Origin: Blastopirellula sediminis
GTDB lineage: Bacteria > Planctomycetota > Planctomycetia > Pirellulales > Pirellulaceae
Reading direction: 5' to 3'
NCBI RefSeq assembly: GCF_020966755.1
Contig: NZ_JAJKFT010000004.1
Location: 744,001 to 808,000, forward strand
DNA: 64,000 nucleotides
Program-made: the position numbers and the translations under genes
Shown: one piece after another, positions 49,448 to 59,131 of the stretch
Layout of the letters: every line of letters starts with the position of its first letter
Numbering within the stretch: position 1 is the first letter of the stretch
The notes under the pieces: model-generated
What the model was told of the DNA's origin: nothing
Seen by the model: only the letters and a program-made list of their open reading frames with translations
Database searches by the model: none

Positions 49448-52201
49448 TTACGGGCTGGCGAAGATCAGTTGCGAGTCGAGCACCTTGTCGATGCGAGCCT
49501 TGGTTTCGACCAGGTGAGCCTGCGAGTAAGGATCGAGTTTCACCTTCTTCTTCAAGGTGGCGTCGATCTTCTTCGACAGGTCGGTCAGCTGAGCGTAGGC
49601 GATCGTCTGGCAATCGTCCGGAGCGTAGGTGTCGCCCAGGGCGATGTTCGACAAGCGGCGGAGGTAGTTCCGCTGCAAACCGCGACGGAGGCTGCTGATC
49701 GCCGGATCGCTGTTGGTAAACTCGGCGTCACCCTTCTTGATGCCGTCCAATTCGCTGTAAACGACTTTGGTCAGACGATCGATCAACTCGGCGGTGGTCA
49801 TCGCTTCTTCGTCTTCGCCGACCTTCAGTTCCGAATCGTGCATTCGGGTCAGGGTGCCGGACGAGAGGAGCTGCGACAAGACGCGATCCTGCCACATTTC
49901 GATGTAGCTGTGGATCGGGAAGTCAGGACGCGTGCTCGGCGACGATCCCCAGTGATCCCAGTGGGACGGAGCCAACTGGTTGTAGATCGACGGATCAACT
50001 TCGTACGGCTTGTCGCTGAAGACTTGCTCTTCGAGCAGTTTGAGCGCGGCTCGTTGCTGTTCGACGTCGACCCCCTTCATCGGAGGCTGAGCGTCTTTGT
50101 CTCCCTTGTGGCTACGGCTGATATGGATACCGCCGACGTAACGGGAAACGAAGAACATCGCCTGGCCGTGCGTGCTGAGGAGGACATTGAACGCGCGACG
50201 CGCCTTCGAGTAGTCGTCCCCTTCTTTCACGACGCGATTGACCAGGTCGTCCATCGCTTCGTGCACGACTTTGGCCTGACGTTCGGCGAACTTCACCGCG
50301 TCGTCGCCGAAGTCGAACCGGTTCGAATCCGGATCGGGGGCGCTGCTGGTGGTGTCTTCGTCGGTCGCGAAGGTCAGACCCGCTTCGCCGCTACGCGACG
50401 CCAGCTTGTCGAGTTCCTTCTTTTCGCCTTCGGTGCCGCCCGAGTACGGGGTGTAGCCGTACTGGATGGCCCAGATGTCGTACGGGCCGAGCGTCTGCGG
50501 GAAGTAATCCCCTTGCTGCTCACCCTTCGGCGAGATATTGGCGGGAACGTAGTCCATCACGCTCGACACCATGCCGTCGGCTGTGATCTTCGTATCGTTC
50601 ATTTCTTCCAGCGTGCGGAACTTGCTCGCCTTGAAGTTGTGACGCAGACCGAGCGTGTGCCCGACTTCGTGCATCGTCACTTCCTTCAAGCCTTGCATGA
50701 ACAGCTTTTCACGAACCGCTTCCCGATCTTCCACGGCGGCGGCGCCTTCGGCGGCGATCAGGTTGGCGAACGCCATCTGGCTGGTCATGCCGCGGCCAAG
50801 CATACAGGCCGAGTGCGGCATCCGCGAGCCGGTGGTGTTGCCGGTCAGCTTGTCGATTTCGGCCTGACGTTCCGGCCAACCGCCGGTCAGAGCGGCGATC
50901 CCTTGCGGGTTGATGTCTTCAAACGTTTGTTGCCACGAGTTGAGGAACGAAGCGTCGAAGATGATGTCGGCGTCCAGGATTTGCCCGTTGTACGGGTTGG
51001 TGCGCGACGGACCCATCGCGAAGCCGGCGTCCGAGGTGATCCAGCGGAACGTGTTGTAGTTCACGTCTTCCGGATCCCACGTGTCGTCGTCTTCCTGTTG
51101 GCGAACGCGAACCGCGTCGATGTAGCCGGCTTTCTCGAACGCTTTGTTCCATTCGAGGATGCCGTCGCGGATCGGCTTGCGGTACTTGTAAGGAACGGTG
51201 TTTTCCAGGTGGAACAGGATCGGCTCAGCCGGTTCCGACATCTTTTCGCCCGGTTCCGCTTTCTTCAGGTCCCAGCGATTGATGTAGCGAACGAACTGAT
51301 CGTCTTTCGACTGCGAGAAGTTCTTTACGACCGTCAGGAAGTAACCGACGCGGTCATCAGCCAAGCGGGGCTGATAGCCGGTCGACGGAATCTTGCTGAT
51401 CGAGTAGTGAATGTCGATCGAAACGCCGCGGCTGTCCGGAACGGTGTCCAGATTCATGCGGCCGCTGGTCGAGTAGGTTGCGGCGACTTCCAGTTCGATG
51501 TTCTTGCTGAAACCTTTGACTTCGCTGAAGACCGACTTGCTCGGCGAGAAGGAGGAGCCCGGCAACGCGTCCGAGATCATCGGCAGGTCGCTCATGAAGA
51601 CCGGGGTGACTTCGATCAGGTCGCCGCCGTTGGGCCCTTTCTTGTCGGCCGGCAGGCTGAACAAGACGCTGTCGCTATAAGCATGCTGCACCGCTTTCGC
51701 TTCCGGCTTGCTGCTGTCAGCCTTGAAGCGGACGTTCTTGCGAATGATGTGGACGTTGTCGTCGATCTTGCGGAACTTCCAGACCCAGTCGTCGCCGAAG
51801 CCCCAGCTGAATCCGCCGTAGATCGGGTATTGGCCGATACCGCGGCTGATCGAGATCAGCACGATATACTCGCCGCTATAGTGCTGCGGCGAAAGTTCCA
51901 GAAACAGGCGATTCCCCTTGTGGTACATGGGGATCAGGCCGTCGACCTTTTTGAAGTCCTTCAGAATGCGGGCATGTTCGGGCATGCTTTCCGAGCTTCC
52001 ACCACCGCCGCCGCCATCGGAAGAACCGCCGGTGGTCGCCATGACTTTGTCGGCGTTGTCGTTCGCTTTCGCGGTTTCGGCAGGCGCTTCTTTCGTCGTT
52101 TCCGCATCATCAGCGAACGCCGACGGCGGGCAAATAACGGACGTCAGCCCAGCGGCAACCAAGACCGCCAGAGTGGACCGCAACAGGGTCGACAGTTTCA
52201 T
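49448..52201 (-). CDS. Exported zinc metalloprotease (DUF5117-type)
   Basis: A 917-residue protein with a signal peptide (MKLSTLLRSTLAVLVAAG...ADA). A low-complexity Gly/Ser stretch (about 58-70) precedes the N-terminal domain of the DUF5117/DUF5118 class (LIPMYHKGNRLFLEL...). The catalytic site is HEVGHTLGLRHNF (about 511-523), a long HExxHxxxxxH zinc motif of the metzincin type; a later SVMDYVP segment is compatible with the Met-turn. The family is common in Bacteroidetes and planctomycetes with unknown substrates. The gene is single with its own terminator. Confidence 0.9.
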   Translation of the reverse strand: MKLSTLLRSTLAVLVAAGLTSVICPPSAFADDAETTKEAPAETAKANDNADKVMATTGGSSDGGGGGGSSESMPEHARILKDFKKVDGLIPMYHKGNRLFLELSPQHYSGEYIVLISISRGIGQYPIYGGFSWGFGDDWVWKFRKIDDNVHIIRKNVRFKADSSKPEAKAVQHAYSDSVLFSLPADKKGPNGGDLIEVTPVFMSDLPMISDALPGSSFSPSKSVFSEVKGFSKNIELEVAATYSTSGRMNLDTVPDSRGVSIDIHYSISKIPSTGYQPRLADDRVGYFLTVVKNFSQSKDDQFVRYINRWDLKKAEPGEKMSEPAEPILFHLENTVPYKYRKPIRDGILEWNKAFEKAGYIDAVRVRQQEDDDTWDPEDVNYNTFRWITSDAGFAMGPSRTNPYNGQILDADIIFDASFLNSWQQTFEDINPQGIAALTGGWPERQAEIDKLTGNTTGSRMPHSACMLGRGMTSQMAFANLIAAEGAAAVEDREAVREKLFMQGLKEVTMHEVGHTLGLRHNFKASKFRTLEEMNDTKITADGMVSSVMDYVPANISPKGEQQGDYFPQTLGPYDIWAIQYGYTPYSGGTEGEKKELDKLASRSGEAGLTFATDEDTTSSAPDPDSNRFDFGDDAVKFAERQAKVVHEAMDDLVNRVVKEGDDYSKARRAFNVLLSTHGQAMFFVSRYVGGIHISRSHKGDKDAQPPMKGVDVEQQRAALKLLEEQVFSDKPYEVDPSIYNQLAPSHWDHWGSSPSTRPDFPIHSYIEMWQDRVLSQLLSSGTLTRMHDSELKVGEDEEAMTTAELIDRLTKVVYSELDGIKKGDAEFTNSDPAISSLRRGLQRNYLRRLSNIALGDTYAPDDCQTIAYAQLTDLSKKIDATLKKKVKLDPYSQAHLVETKARIDKVLDSQLIFASP

Positions 52202-52429
52202 TATCAGTTTCTCTTAATGCGGGGGAGCTAGTGTTTTGGGGGCAGACGAAGCGACTGGAGGTAAAGCGAGGAGGCGTGTCCGCCGCATGAGGGTAAGGGT
52301 CCTAAAATATACCCCATTTTCTCACATGGGCAGTTTTGGGAAAAGTTTTCCGGCGATCTCGTGACAAAATTTGTGCATAATTCCGCGCAGGGGAATTAGA
52401 TCACCTAGAGGAATTTTTTCGTTAGCGCC

Positions 52430-53464
52430 ATGTTTGGCAAGCCTGATCAACAGCAGAATGTTGCAAATACCGACCTCGATCTTGCGGCGAAAATGTCGCT
52501 TTCGCGGTTTTCCGAAATCGGAAGTCGGCCTTTGCAGATTACGCCGCTCGGATCGGCCGGCGGGTTAAGCGGCGGCGCGATTTGGCGCGTCGAGACCGAT
52601 GGCCAAAGGTATGCGCTGCGGCTCTGGCCCAGCGAGACGACCGCGTCCCGCTTGAGCTTCGTCCACTCGCTACAACGTCAGTGGCGCGAGGCGAATCTAA
52701 AGTTCATTCCCTATCTATTTGCGACAAAGGAGGGGGGATCGTTCACGGATAACTCATTCGGCTACTGGGAATTAGCCGAGTGGATGCCTGGTAGTTCCTT
52801 AGATCCAAGTTCAATTTCGCCCCCGCAATTGGATGGTGTAGCGGCTGCGCTGGCCGCGATTCATCACGCAGCAGCCCGACCTGACGCTTCATCCGAGCCG
52901 TCTCCAGGGCTCCGCCAACGACTCTCGATGCTCGAGCGATGGCAGACGACCGATTTAGCGCAAGTCCAAGACGAAATCGAGCGATTGAATTGGCCTGACT
53001 TCGCGGCGAGGGGGAGCGCGACGTTGCAGATGTTTCCCTATCTTGCTCCCACGATCCGCGACGAACTTCGTTCCATGCTGCAGACTCCGTTACCGCTGCA
53101 TGCTTGTCTACGTGATATTCATAGAGATCATATTTTTCTGACAGGCGCTTTGGTGACCGGCGTGATCGATTTTGGCGCTGTTCGGATGGAGTCATGCGCC
53201 GGCGATTTGGCGCGTCTTTGCGGCTCTTTGTTTGAGGATGACCGCAATCGCTGGGATGATTTTCTGACGCGATATGAGCGTCATCGGCCCCTTTCCGCCG
53301 CCGAACGCCGGGCCATCTTCGTGTTCGATCGCTCGTCGGTGCTGCTAACTGGGTTGCAGTGGATCGAGTGGATTGCCGTCGAAAGGCGGAATTTCCCGCA
53401 ACCCGAAGCGGTTCTGGGCCGTTTAGATATCTCTTTACGCCGCTTGCAGTTTCTATTGAAATAG
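52430..53464 (+). CDS. APH-type phosphotransferase
   Basis: A 344-residue soluble protein of the aminoglycoside-phosphotransferase-like (choline/HAD kinase-related) superfamily. It has an N-terminal IWRVETDGQRYALRLWP strand pair with the ATP-anchoring Lys replaced by Arg. The C-lobe contains LRDIHRDHIFLTGALVTGVIDFGAVR, with the D-loop (usually HGDxxxxN, here RDIHRDH) and the metal Asp in IDFGA. The unusual D-loop (no HGD) is shared by similar planctomycete proteins as far as I recall. The substrate is unknown. Confidence 0.8.
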   Translation: MFGKPDQQQNVANTDLDLAAKMSLSRFSEIGSRPLQITPLGSAGGLSGGAIWRVETDGQRYALRLWPSETTASRLSFVHSLQRQWREANLKFIPYLFATKEGGSFTDNSFGYWELAEWMPGSSLDPSSISPPQLDGVAAALAAIHHAAARPDASSEPSPGLRQRLSMLERWQTTDLAQVQDEIERLNWPDFAARGSATLQMFPYLAPTIRDELRSMLQTPLPLHACLRDIHRDHIFLTGALVTGVIDFGAVRMESCAGDLARLCGSLFEDDRNRWDDFLTRYERHRPLSAAERRAIFVFDRSSVLLTGLQWIEWIAVERRNFPQPEAVLGRLDISLRRLQFLLK

Positions 53465-53651
53465 GGGGGAGCATAACAGCCGCTAGCGTCGTAAGTGTCG
53501 TTTGTCTCACTGACTCGCGGTGGCTCAAATGAAACGATAAACGGTAGAATGAAGGCGATCGCACTTCGCTAGTGCGACCGATCCCGCCTGCTGCCGACAT
53601 TTCACGCTGAATCCTGCATACCCTTTCACTCACTTCGAGTTTCACGATCGC

Positions 53652-56225
53652 ATGACTTCGAAGCTTGTATCGCGACTGTCGAGTATCGTCACGCTGTTGC
53701 TGTGGACGGCCCTCGTTTCGCTCCCTCTTAACTCCAGCGTTCATGCGCAAGGCTTTGATCCGTTCGCCGGACTGGAAGGTCTCGACAACGGTTTCGCCAG
53801 CAATGATCCGAACCTGAAGGTGACCGGCAAGTTCGTCGTCGATCCGGCCAAGCATTTCGGTCTGATCGAAGTGACCGCCGCCGTCGACGATGGTTGGTAC
53901 CTCTACTCGATCACGCAAAAGCCGGGCGGTCCGTTGCCGTCGAAGCTGACGCTCACGCCGAATGAGGCGGTCCTGACGATCGGCAAGTTCGCCACCGATC
54001 AAAAGCCGAAGATCGTGCCGCCGGACGACATTATGCCGGTGCCGCAAGAGAAGCATTATCACTCGGTCACCTGGAAGGCGCCGTTCGCGTACGCCGACGG
54101 GGTTGATCCGCAGTCGCTCGTTCTCGACCTGCAATACTCGGGACAGACTTGCTCCGATTCGGGTACGTGCGTTCCGCAACGTGCAAAACTGACGGCGGCC
54201 TACGCCGGCGAAGCGGCGATTGACGTGCCGGCCGATTTCGGCAAAGGGGCGACTCCGGCTCCAGCGCCGACGACCACGATGGCGGCCTACAAGATCACCG
54301 GCAAGGTCGGCGACTACGAAACGCCGGGTGGGCATTCGATCATCTCTGGTTTCATTTCGCCGACGACCGTCCAGCCTGGCGACACCGTTCGCGTGACGCT
54401 GATCGTGAACGTCACCGACGACTATCACGTCTACGCGTACGACACCGAAGATCCGCTGATCTACAAGCCGACGATCATGGGGCTCGGCAAAGAGACCCCG
54501 TGGAAGATGACCGCGCCGACGACCGAGAACCCGGTCGTCGTCAAAGAGCTGATCCCCGGCGAAGCTCCGCTGAAGTATCACGTTGGCAACACGACCTGGA
54601 CGTTCGACGTTCTCGTTCCGAAAGACGCGCCCCCCGGCGACTATCCAATCGTCGGCTACATCGGCTATCAAACCTGCACCGAAGCGACCTGCGATCGTCC
54701 GCACGGCGTGAAGTTCGAGGCGCTCGCGAAAGTCGGCGCTGCGACCGACGCCGGCAAGACGCCGTTGGCGTTTAGCGAAGCGCCTTACAACGCCGCGGCG
54801 GAAGCTGCCGCCGGCGGTGAGATCGTTTCGGTCGTGTCGTCGCCGCAAGCGCCCACCCGCGAAGGCGCCGTTGGCGGTTCTGGACGATGGCAAGTCGTGA
54901 ACTCCGAAAAGATCACCAGCATCTACATGGCGATGTTTTTGGCCCTCGTCGGCGGCGGGCTGCTGAACTTCATGCCGTGCGTGCTGCCGGTCGTCGGGCT
55001 GAAGATCATGGCCTTTGCTCACCAAGGGGGCGAACATCGGGCTCGCGTCCTTGGCTTGAACGTCGTCTATACGCTTGGCTTGCTCTCGGTCTTCTGGGCT
55101 TTGGCCATGTTGGCGATCGGGGCGCATGTCCTTGGTCAATCGGCTGGCGGAGACGCGACGGCGCAAGGTTGGGGATCGCAATTCGGTAATCCTTGGTTCT
55201 CGATTCCGCTGCTGAGCCTGGTCTTTGTGATGGCGCTCAGCTTTCTGGGCGTTTGGGAATTGCAGATTCCTGGTTTCGTCGGCGGCTCGACCGCGGGCGA
55301 GTTGACCTCGCGCGAAGGGTACAGCGGCGCCTTCTTCAAAGGGATCTTCACCACGCTCTTGGCGACTCCTTGTAGCGGACCATTCCTGGGGCCAGTGTTT
55401 GGTTTCACCTTGGCGAGTGAGCCGTACGTCACCTTCCTGGTGTTTACCTGCATCGGGCTTGGTATGGCTTCCCCTTATTTGGTCATCGCCGCTTTCCCGT
55501 CGATGATTCGCTTCCTGCCGAAGCCAGGCGCCTGGATGGAAACGTTCAAGAACCTGATGGGCTTCGTGCTGTTGGGAACGGTCGTCTACATGTTGACCAT
55601 CGTCGAAAAGGACCTGATGTTGCCGACCTTGGCGCTACTCGTCTTTTTAGGCGTCGGTTGTTGGCTGCTGGGACTGACTCCGCCGGGCTCGGAATTCGGC
55701 ACGTCGATGAAGTACTGGGGAGCTGCACTCGCGATCGCGGTGTTCGGCGCTTACGGTTCGTTCTATCTGCTGGTGAAGGGAGAAACGAAGATCGCCTGGC
55801 AGTACGTCGCCGAGTCGGAGTTCGCCACGATCGAAGACGATCTGTTGTCGCTGCAAAAGTCGGGTCAGACGGTGATGGTCGACTTCACCGCCACGTGGTG
55901 CCCGAACTGCAAGTACAACTTCGCGTCGGCGATCGATACGCAGGAAGTCGCTGCGGTCGTCTCGCAGAACAACATCGTGCCGAAGATCATTGACTACACG
56001 AACGAAGATCCGCCGCTCAAGGCGCTCTTGAACGGATTGGGTTACAACTCGATTCCGATGTTCGCCGTCTTTCCGGCCAATCGTCCCGGCGAAGTCTATG
56101 TGCTGAGCGACGTGATCACCAAGCAGGACGTGATCAACGTCCTGAACGACGCCGGGCCGTCGAGCGCCTCGGCTGCGGTCACCGGAAATACGACGACGGC
56201 GAAAACCGCGATGGTGGCTCACTAG
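53652..56225 (+). CDS. dsbD: DsbD-family thiol:disulfide interchange protein
   Basis: An 857-residue envelope protein with the full DsbD plan. A signal peptide (about 1-32) precedes an N-terminal DsbD-alpha-type domain with a CxxxxxC pair in SGQTCSDSGTCVPQ. A membrane module with about eight segments carries catalytic-type cysteines in NFMPCVLPVVGLK (about 438-450) and LATPCSGPFLGP (about 570). A C-terminal thioredoxin-like domain carries CPNC (about 749-752) in ATWCPNCKYN. It likely delivers electrons from cytoplasmic thioredoxin to periplasmic thiol substrates, such as apo-cytochromes. It is larger than E. coli DsbD (about 565 aa) because of extra domain sequence between the alpha part and the membrane part. 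Confidence 0.92.
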   Translation: MTSKLVSRLSSIVTLLLWTALVSLPLNSSVHAQGFDPFAGLEGLDNGFASNDPNLKVTGKFVVDPAKHFGLIEVTAAVDDGWYLYSITQKPGGPLPSKLTLTPNEAVLTIGKFATDQKPKIVPPDDIMPVPQEKHYHSVTWKAPFAYADGVDPQSLVLDLQYSGQTCSDSGTCVPQRAKLTAAYAGEAAIDVPADFGKGATPAPAPTTTMAAYKITGKVGDYETPGGHSIISGFISPTTVQPGDTVRVTLIVNVTDDYHVYAYDTEDPLIYKPTIMGLGKETPWKMTAPTTENPVVVKELIPGEAPLKYHVGNTTWTFDVLVPKDAPPGDYPIVGYIGYQTCTEATCDRPHGVKFEALAKVGAATDAGKTPLAFSEAPYNAAAEAAAGGEIVSVVSSPQAPTREGAVGGSGRWQVVNSEKITSIYMAMFLALVGGGLLNFMPCVLPVVGLKIMAFAHQGGEHRARVLGLNVVYTLGLLSVFWALAMLAIGAHVLGQSAGGDATAQGWGSQFGNPWFSIPLLSLVFVMALSFLGVWELQIPGFVGGSTAGELTSREGYSGAFFKGIFTTLLATPCSGPFLGPVFGFTLASEPYVTFLVFTCIGLGMASPYLVIAAFPSMIRFLPKPGAWMETFKNLMGFVLLGTVVYMLTIVEKDLMLPTLALLVFLGVGCWLLGLTPPGSEFGTSMKYWGAALAIAVFGAYGSFYLLVKGETKIAWQYVAESEFATIEDDLLSLQKSGQTVMVDFTATWCPNCKYNFASAIDTQEVAAVVSQNNIVPKIIDYTNEDPPLKALLNGLGYNSIPMFAVFPANRPGEVYVLSDVITKQDVINVLNDAGPSSASAAVTGNTTTAKTAMVAH

Positions 56226-56249
56226 CCGCCCAAACGTTGATTAGATTCC

Positions 56250-56286
56250 AAAAAGCGAGTCGCCTTCAGAGCGGCTCGCTTCTTTT
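56250..56286. terminator. Bidirectional terminator between dsbD and hisG
   Basis: An 11 bp stem AAGCGAGTCGC / GCGGCTCGCTT (56253-56263 and 56271-56281, one wobble pair), loop 7, is flanked by T-runs in both directions. It separates the convergent dsbD and hisG genes. Confidence 0.8.
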
Positions 56287-56297
56287 ATGCGCTTTGT

Positions 56298-57149
56298 TTA
56301 CAAGCGGCAGTTGGCGATCTGCGTTTCCAGAATCGCCGACGCGCCGATCACTTCCAACCGTTCCATCGCCGGAATCACTTCCTTGCGGCGAACCATCACC
56401 CGGACGGCGCACCAATCGGGATCTTCCAGGGCGTTGACCGTCGGCGAGTTGAAGCCCGGCGTAATCGCTTCCGCTTCGGCCAACTTCACGCGGGGGATGT
56501 TGTATTCGAGCAGCGAGTAGCTCCGCGCGATCACGACCCCTTCCAACCGGCGGACGACCCGATTGGCCATCTCTTCGTGACGTGGGTTGTGGTTCTGAAT
56601 CAGGATCGTTTCGTAGCGGCCGATCTCGTCCAAGATTCGCAAGCGGTTGGCGGCCAGCGTGCTGCCGGTCTCGACCAGGTCGACGATCGCGTCGGCGACG
56701 CCGAGCGAGATCATCACTTCGACGCTGCCTGACAACGTCACCATATGAGCCTTCGCCCCATGTTCGGCCAGGTACTTCTCGGTAACGTGCGGAAAGCTGG
56801 TCGCGATCCGAGCGCCATCCAGGTCGGCGGCGGCGTGAATTCCGCTATCTTCCGGCACGCAAACGGCCAGGCGGCAATTGCCGACGCCCAGCGCCAAGCG
56901 TTCGACGACGTCGACTCCGGCTTCGGCGACCAGGTCGCTGCCGGTGATTCCCATGTCGATCGCCCCTTCGGCGCAGAGCACCGGGATGTCGTCGGTCCGC
57001 AGGAAAGTGACTTCGACCGGAGCGTCTTTGACCAGGGCGAACAAGCTGCGATCCTGGCGACGGAAGCTGAGCCCGGCGTCTTTCAAAAGGTCAGTGGCCA
57101 GTTCAGCCAGACGTCCTTTGCTGGGGACGCCGATGCGGAGGTTTTCCAT
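56298..57149 (-). CDS. hisG: ATP phosphoribosyltransferase (long form)
   Basis: A 283-residue enzyme, first step of histidine synthesis (a TTG 4 codons upstream is an alternative start). The opening LRIGVPSKGRL and the phosphate loop ...VSLSGSVEVMISLGVADAIVDLVETGSTLAAN region are typical. The C-terminal part (about 215-283) with ALEDPDWCAVRVMVRRKEV is the ACT-like regulatory domain of the long, histidine-inhibited form. It is followed on the same strand by hisE (gap 35 bases upstream). Confidence 0.96.
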   Translation of the reverse strand: MENLRIGVPSKGRLAELATDLLKDAGLSFRRQDRSLFALVKDAPVEVTFLRTDDIPVLCAEGAIDMGITGSDLVAEAGVDVVERLALGVGNCRLAVCVPEDSGIHAAADLDGARIATSFPHVTEKYLAEHGAKAHMVTLSGSVEVMISLGVADAIVDLVETGSTLAANRLRILDEIGRYETILIQNHNPRHEEMANRVVRRLEGVVIARSYSLLEYNIPRVKLAEAEAITPGFNSPTVNALEDPDWCAVRVMVRRKEVIPAMERLEVIGASAILETQIANCRL

Positions 57150-57184
57150 GGGACGAATCAATCAATGGTGGCGGTCAGCCGCGG

Positions 57185-57529
57185 TTAGTTATCAGTCTTG
57201 CGCGACGCTTTTTCGTCGATGCCCGAGACGCCGAATCGTCGGGCCAATTCTTGCTCGACTTCGGCGAGCGTAATCTCTTTGTGGCACAACAGGACGAAGA
57301 GGTGATAAATCAAATCGCCTGCTTCGTAGATCAAGTGAGCTTTCCCTTCATCCCCAGGTTCGCCGGCCGCTTCGACCGTCTCGGCCGCTTCTTCCATGAT
57401 TTTGCCGCCGATTTTTTCGACTCCGCCGGTAAACAGCTTGGTCGTATACGATTTTTCGGGCGGATTGGCCTTACGGTCCTCGATCACCGCCATCAATTGA
57501 GCGAGAATGTGGGATTCGTTGGGCGCCAC
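57185..57529 (-). CDS. hisE: Phosphoribosyl-ATP diphosphatase
   Basis: A 114-residue enzyme that converts PR-ATP to PR-AMP, second step of histidine synthesis. It shows KPSYTTKLFTGGVEKIGGKIMEEAAETVEA-like signature parts: NPPEKSYTTKLF, then EEAAETV with metal-binding Glu, then DLIYHLFVLL. GTG start. It is not fused to HisI here, and it stands immediately upstream of hisG on the same strand, so the two form a small his operon. Confidence 0.95.
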   Translation of the reverse strand: MAPNESHILAQLMAVIEDRKANPPEKSYTTKLFTGGVEKIGGKIMEEAAETVEAAGEPGDEGKAHLIYEAGDLIYHLFVLLCHKEITLAEVEQELARRFGVSGIDEKASRKTDN

Positions 57530-57670
57530 GGCGACTTCACTACTAGGGAGGGGAACGGGTCGGCAAAGGACCTATTCTAGCTCGGAAGGGCCCTTTGCGA
57601 AATTGCCGCCGCCGCCGCGCTACCCGCGAACCGCCGAATCTTCTTGAAATTTACGCTGTTACCCCCGCTG

Positions 57671-58618
57671 ATGAACGCTTCCGAAGAGGTCGATTTTCTC
57701 GATTGTTGGTTTCTGACCGGTCCTACGGCCGGCGGAAAATCGGCGATCGGCCTGCAATTGGCCCGGCAAATCGACGCCGAAATCCTCTCCCTCGACTCGA
57801 TGGCCCTCTTTCGCGGCATGGATATCGGGACCGCCAAACCGAGCCCCGCCGAACAGGCCCAGGTACCCCATCACCTGATCGACGTCCTCGATCCGACCGA
57901 AGACTCGAGCGTCGCTAACTACCTGGAACTGGCCGCCGCCGCCGTCCGCGACATCCGCGGCCGCGGCAAGCAGGCCCTCTTCGTCGGCGGCACGCCTCTT
58001 TATTTAAAGGGGCTCCTCCGCGGGCTCACTTCCGGTCCGGCTCCGGATCCGGAGTTCCGCCGGATGGTCGAAGAGGAAGTCGCCGCCGTTGGCGCCGAAG
58101 CGCTCCATCGCCGTCTCAAGCAAGTCGATCCGCTCTCCGCCGCGCGGATCAATCCGAATGACGTCCGCCGGATGATCCGGGCGCTCGAAGTCTACAAGTC
58201 GACCGGTCAGCCGATCAGTCATTTGCAAAACGACTTTGACGAAGGTCGCGACGCCGATGACTGCCGCGTCTTCGCCCTCGACTGGCCGCGGGCCGAACTG
58301 CATGACCGGATCAACCGCCGCGTCGATCAAATGTTCGCCGCCGGACTGGTCGCCGAAGTCGAAAAATTGATGCACTGGGGCGCTCCACTCAGCGACACCG
58401 CCCTTCAGGCAGTCGGCTATCGCGAAGTGATCGATCACCTCGAAGGCAAATGCTCGCTCGCCGCAGCGACCGAAAAGGTGAAGACTCGCACGCGCCAATT
58501 CGCCAAACGCCAATGCACGTGGTTCCGCAGTCTGAGCGAATGCCGCATTGTGCCTCTGACCGGCGAACTGGACGTTCATCAAATTGCCAACGAAATCGCC
58601 AACGCCGGAACGGCGTAA
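57671..58618 (+). CDS. miaA: tRNA dimethylallyltransferase
   Basis: A 315-residue enzyme that adds a dimethylallyl group to A37 of tRNAs reading UNN codons. The P-loop is LTGPTAGGKSA (about 15-25), followed by the DSMALFRGMDIGTAKPS region (usually DSxQxY). HHLIDVLDP (about 67-75) is conserved. The ATG at 57671 is preferred over the TTG 9 codons earlier. The length matches the family. It is divergent from hisE. Confidence 0.95.
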   Translation: MNASEEVDFLDCWFLTGPTAGGKSAIGLQLARQIDAEILSLDSMALFRGMDIGTAKPSPAEQAQVPHHLIDVLDPTEDSSVANYLELAAAAVRDIRGRGKQALFVGGTPLYLKGLLRGLTSGPAPDPEFRRMVEEEVAAVGAEALHRRLKQVDPLSAARINPNDVRRMIRALEVYKSTGQPISHLQNDFDEGRDADDCRVFALDWPRAELHDRINRRVDQMFAAGLVAEVEKLMHWGAPLSDTALQAVGYREVIDHLEGKCSLAAATEKVKTRTRQFAKRQCTWFRSLSECRIVPLTGELDVHQIANEIANAGTA

Positions 58619-58652
58619 ATGACGAATGTCGAAGGAGCGGATGACGAAATCG

Positions 58653-59128
58653 TGGACTGGACCGCTCACCGATTTTTTTCTCTCCGGGTGGCCCGACCAG
58701 TCTTCTGAGACTGGTTGGGTCGCGTAGCGACAAGATGCAGCGCCATCCGGATCGCCACGCATCAACCAAGTTCAATGCTATGGACCGCTGACGCCTCTTT
58801 TTTTGCATCGCGAATCGGCCGACAGAAGCGTCGCCATTCATTCGCGCCCGCACCAACAGTGGACTCGACCACAACTTTTTTTTGATTCGACTTCCCCAGT
58901 CGCCCCGAACGGCAATTTGGGTAAGTCGTAGTCCCGTTCGAACCGCCGGACTGGACCGCTGACGCGTTTTTATTCTGGTGGAATCGGACTGGACCGCCGA
59001 AATTCATTTGTATCCGAACCAGCAGTGGACTGGACTGAAACGTTTTTTCTTGGGGCCTGCGCCAAACGAGCTCCTCGCGATTCATTCGCGCCCGTACCAA
59101 CAGTGGACTGGACCGCGCATTTTTTTTC
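58653..59128. repeat. Degenerate T-tract repeat cluster
   Basis: The word GTGGACTGGACCGC or a close variant occurs at about 58653, 58780, 58857, 58948, 58986, 59024 and 59101. All but the one at 58986 are followed within about 5-10 bases by a T-tract of 5-8. Several spacings are 38, 38 and 77 bases, near-multiples of about 38. Three of them are preceded by a motif with ATTCATTCGCGCCCG-type sequence (at about 58836, 59002 and 59079). Such tandem decay is not coding. Confidence 0.6.
58692..58731. repeat. Compound hairpin, REP-like
   Basis: CCCGACCAGTC (58692-58702) pairs with GACTGGTTGGG (58709-58719, one wobble pair) around 6 bases, directly followed by a second mini hairpin GTCGC-GTA-GCGAC (58719-58731). 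The tandem-hairpin plan is typical of REP-type intergenic elements. It could also act as a terminator for miaA, but there is no T-run. Confidence 0.6.
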
Positions 59129-59131
59129 CGG

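Noticed and set aside
50318-50331. GGTTCGAATCC, which resembles a tRNA T-loop
   Set aside because: It lies inside the metalloprotease reading frame (DSNRFDFG), and no acceptor or anticodon arm is nearby.
49355-52231. 958-codon open frame on the plus strand
   Set aside because: It is antisense to the metalloprotease gene, with repeated RVFVRRH-like strings typical of shadow frames and no start signal.
52743-55181. 812-codon open frame on the minus strand
   Set aside because: It lies antisense across the phosphotransferase and dsbD genes. It has no family motif, and its composition is Arg/His-rich as in GC-rich shadows.
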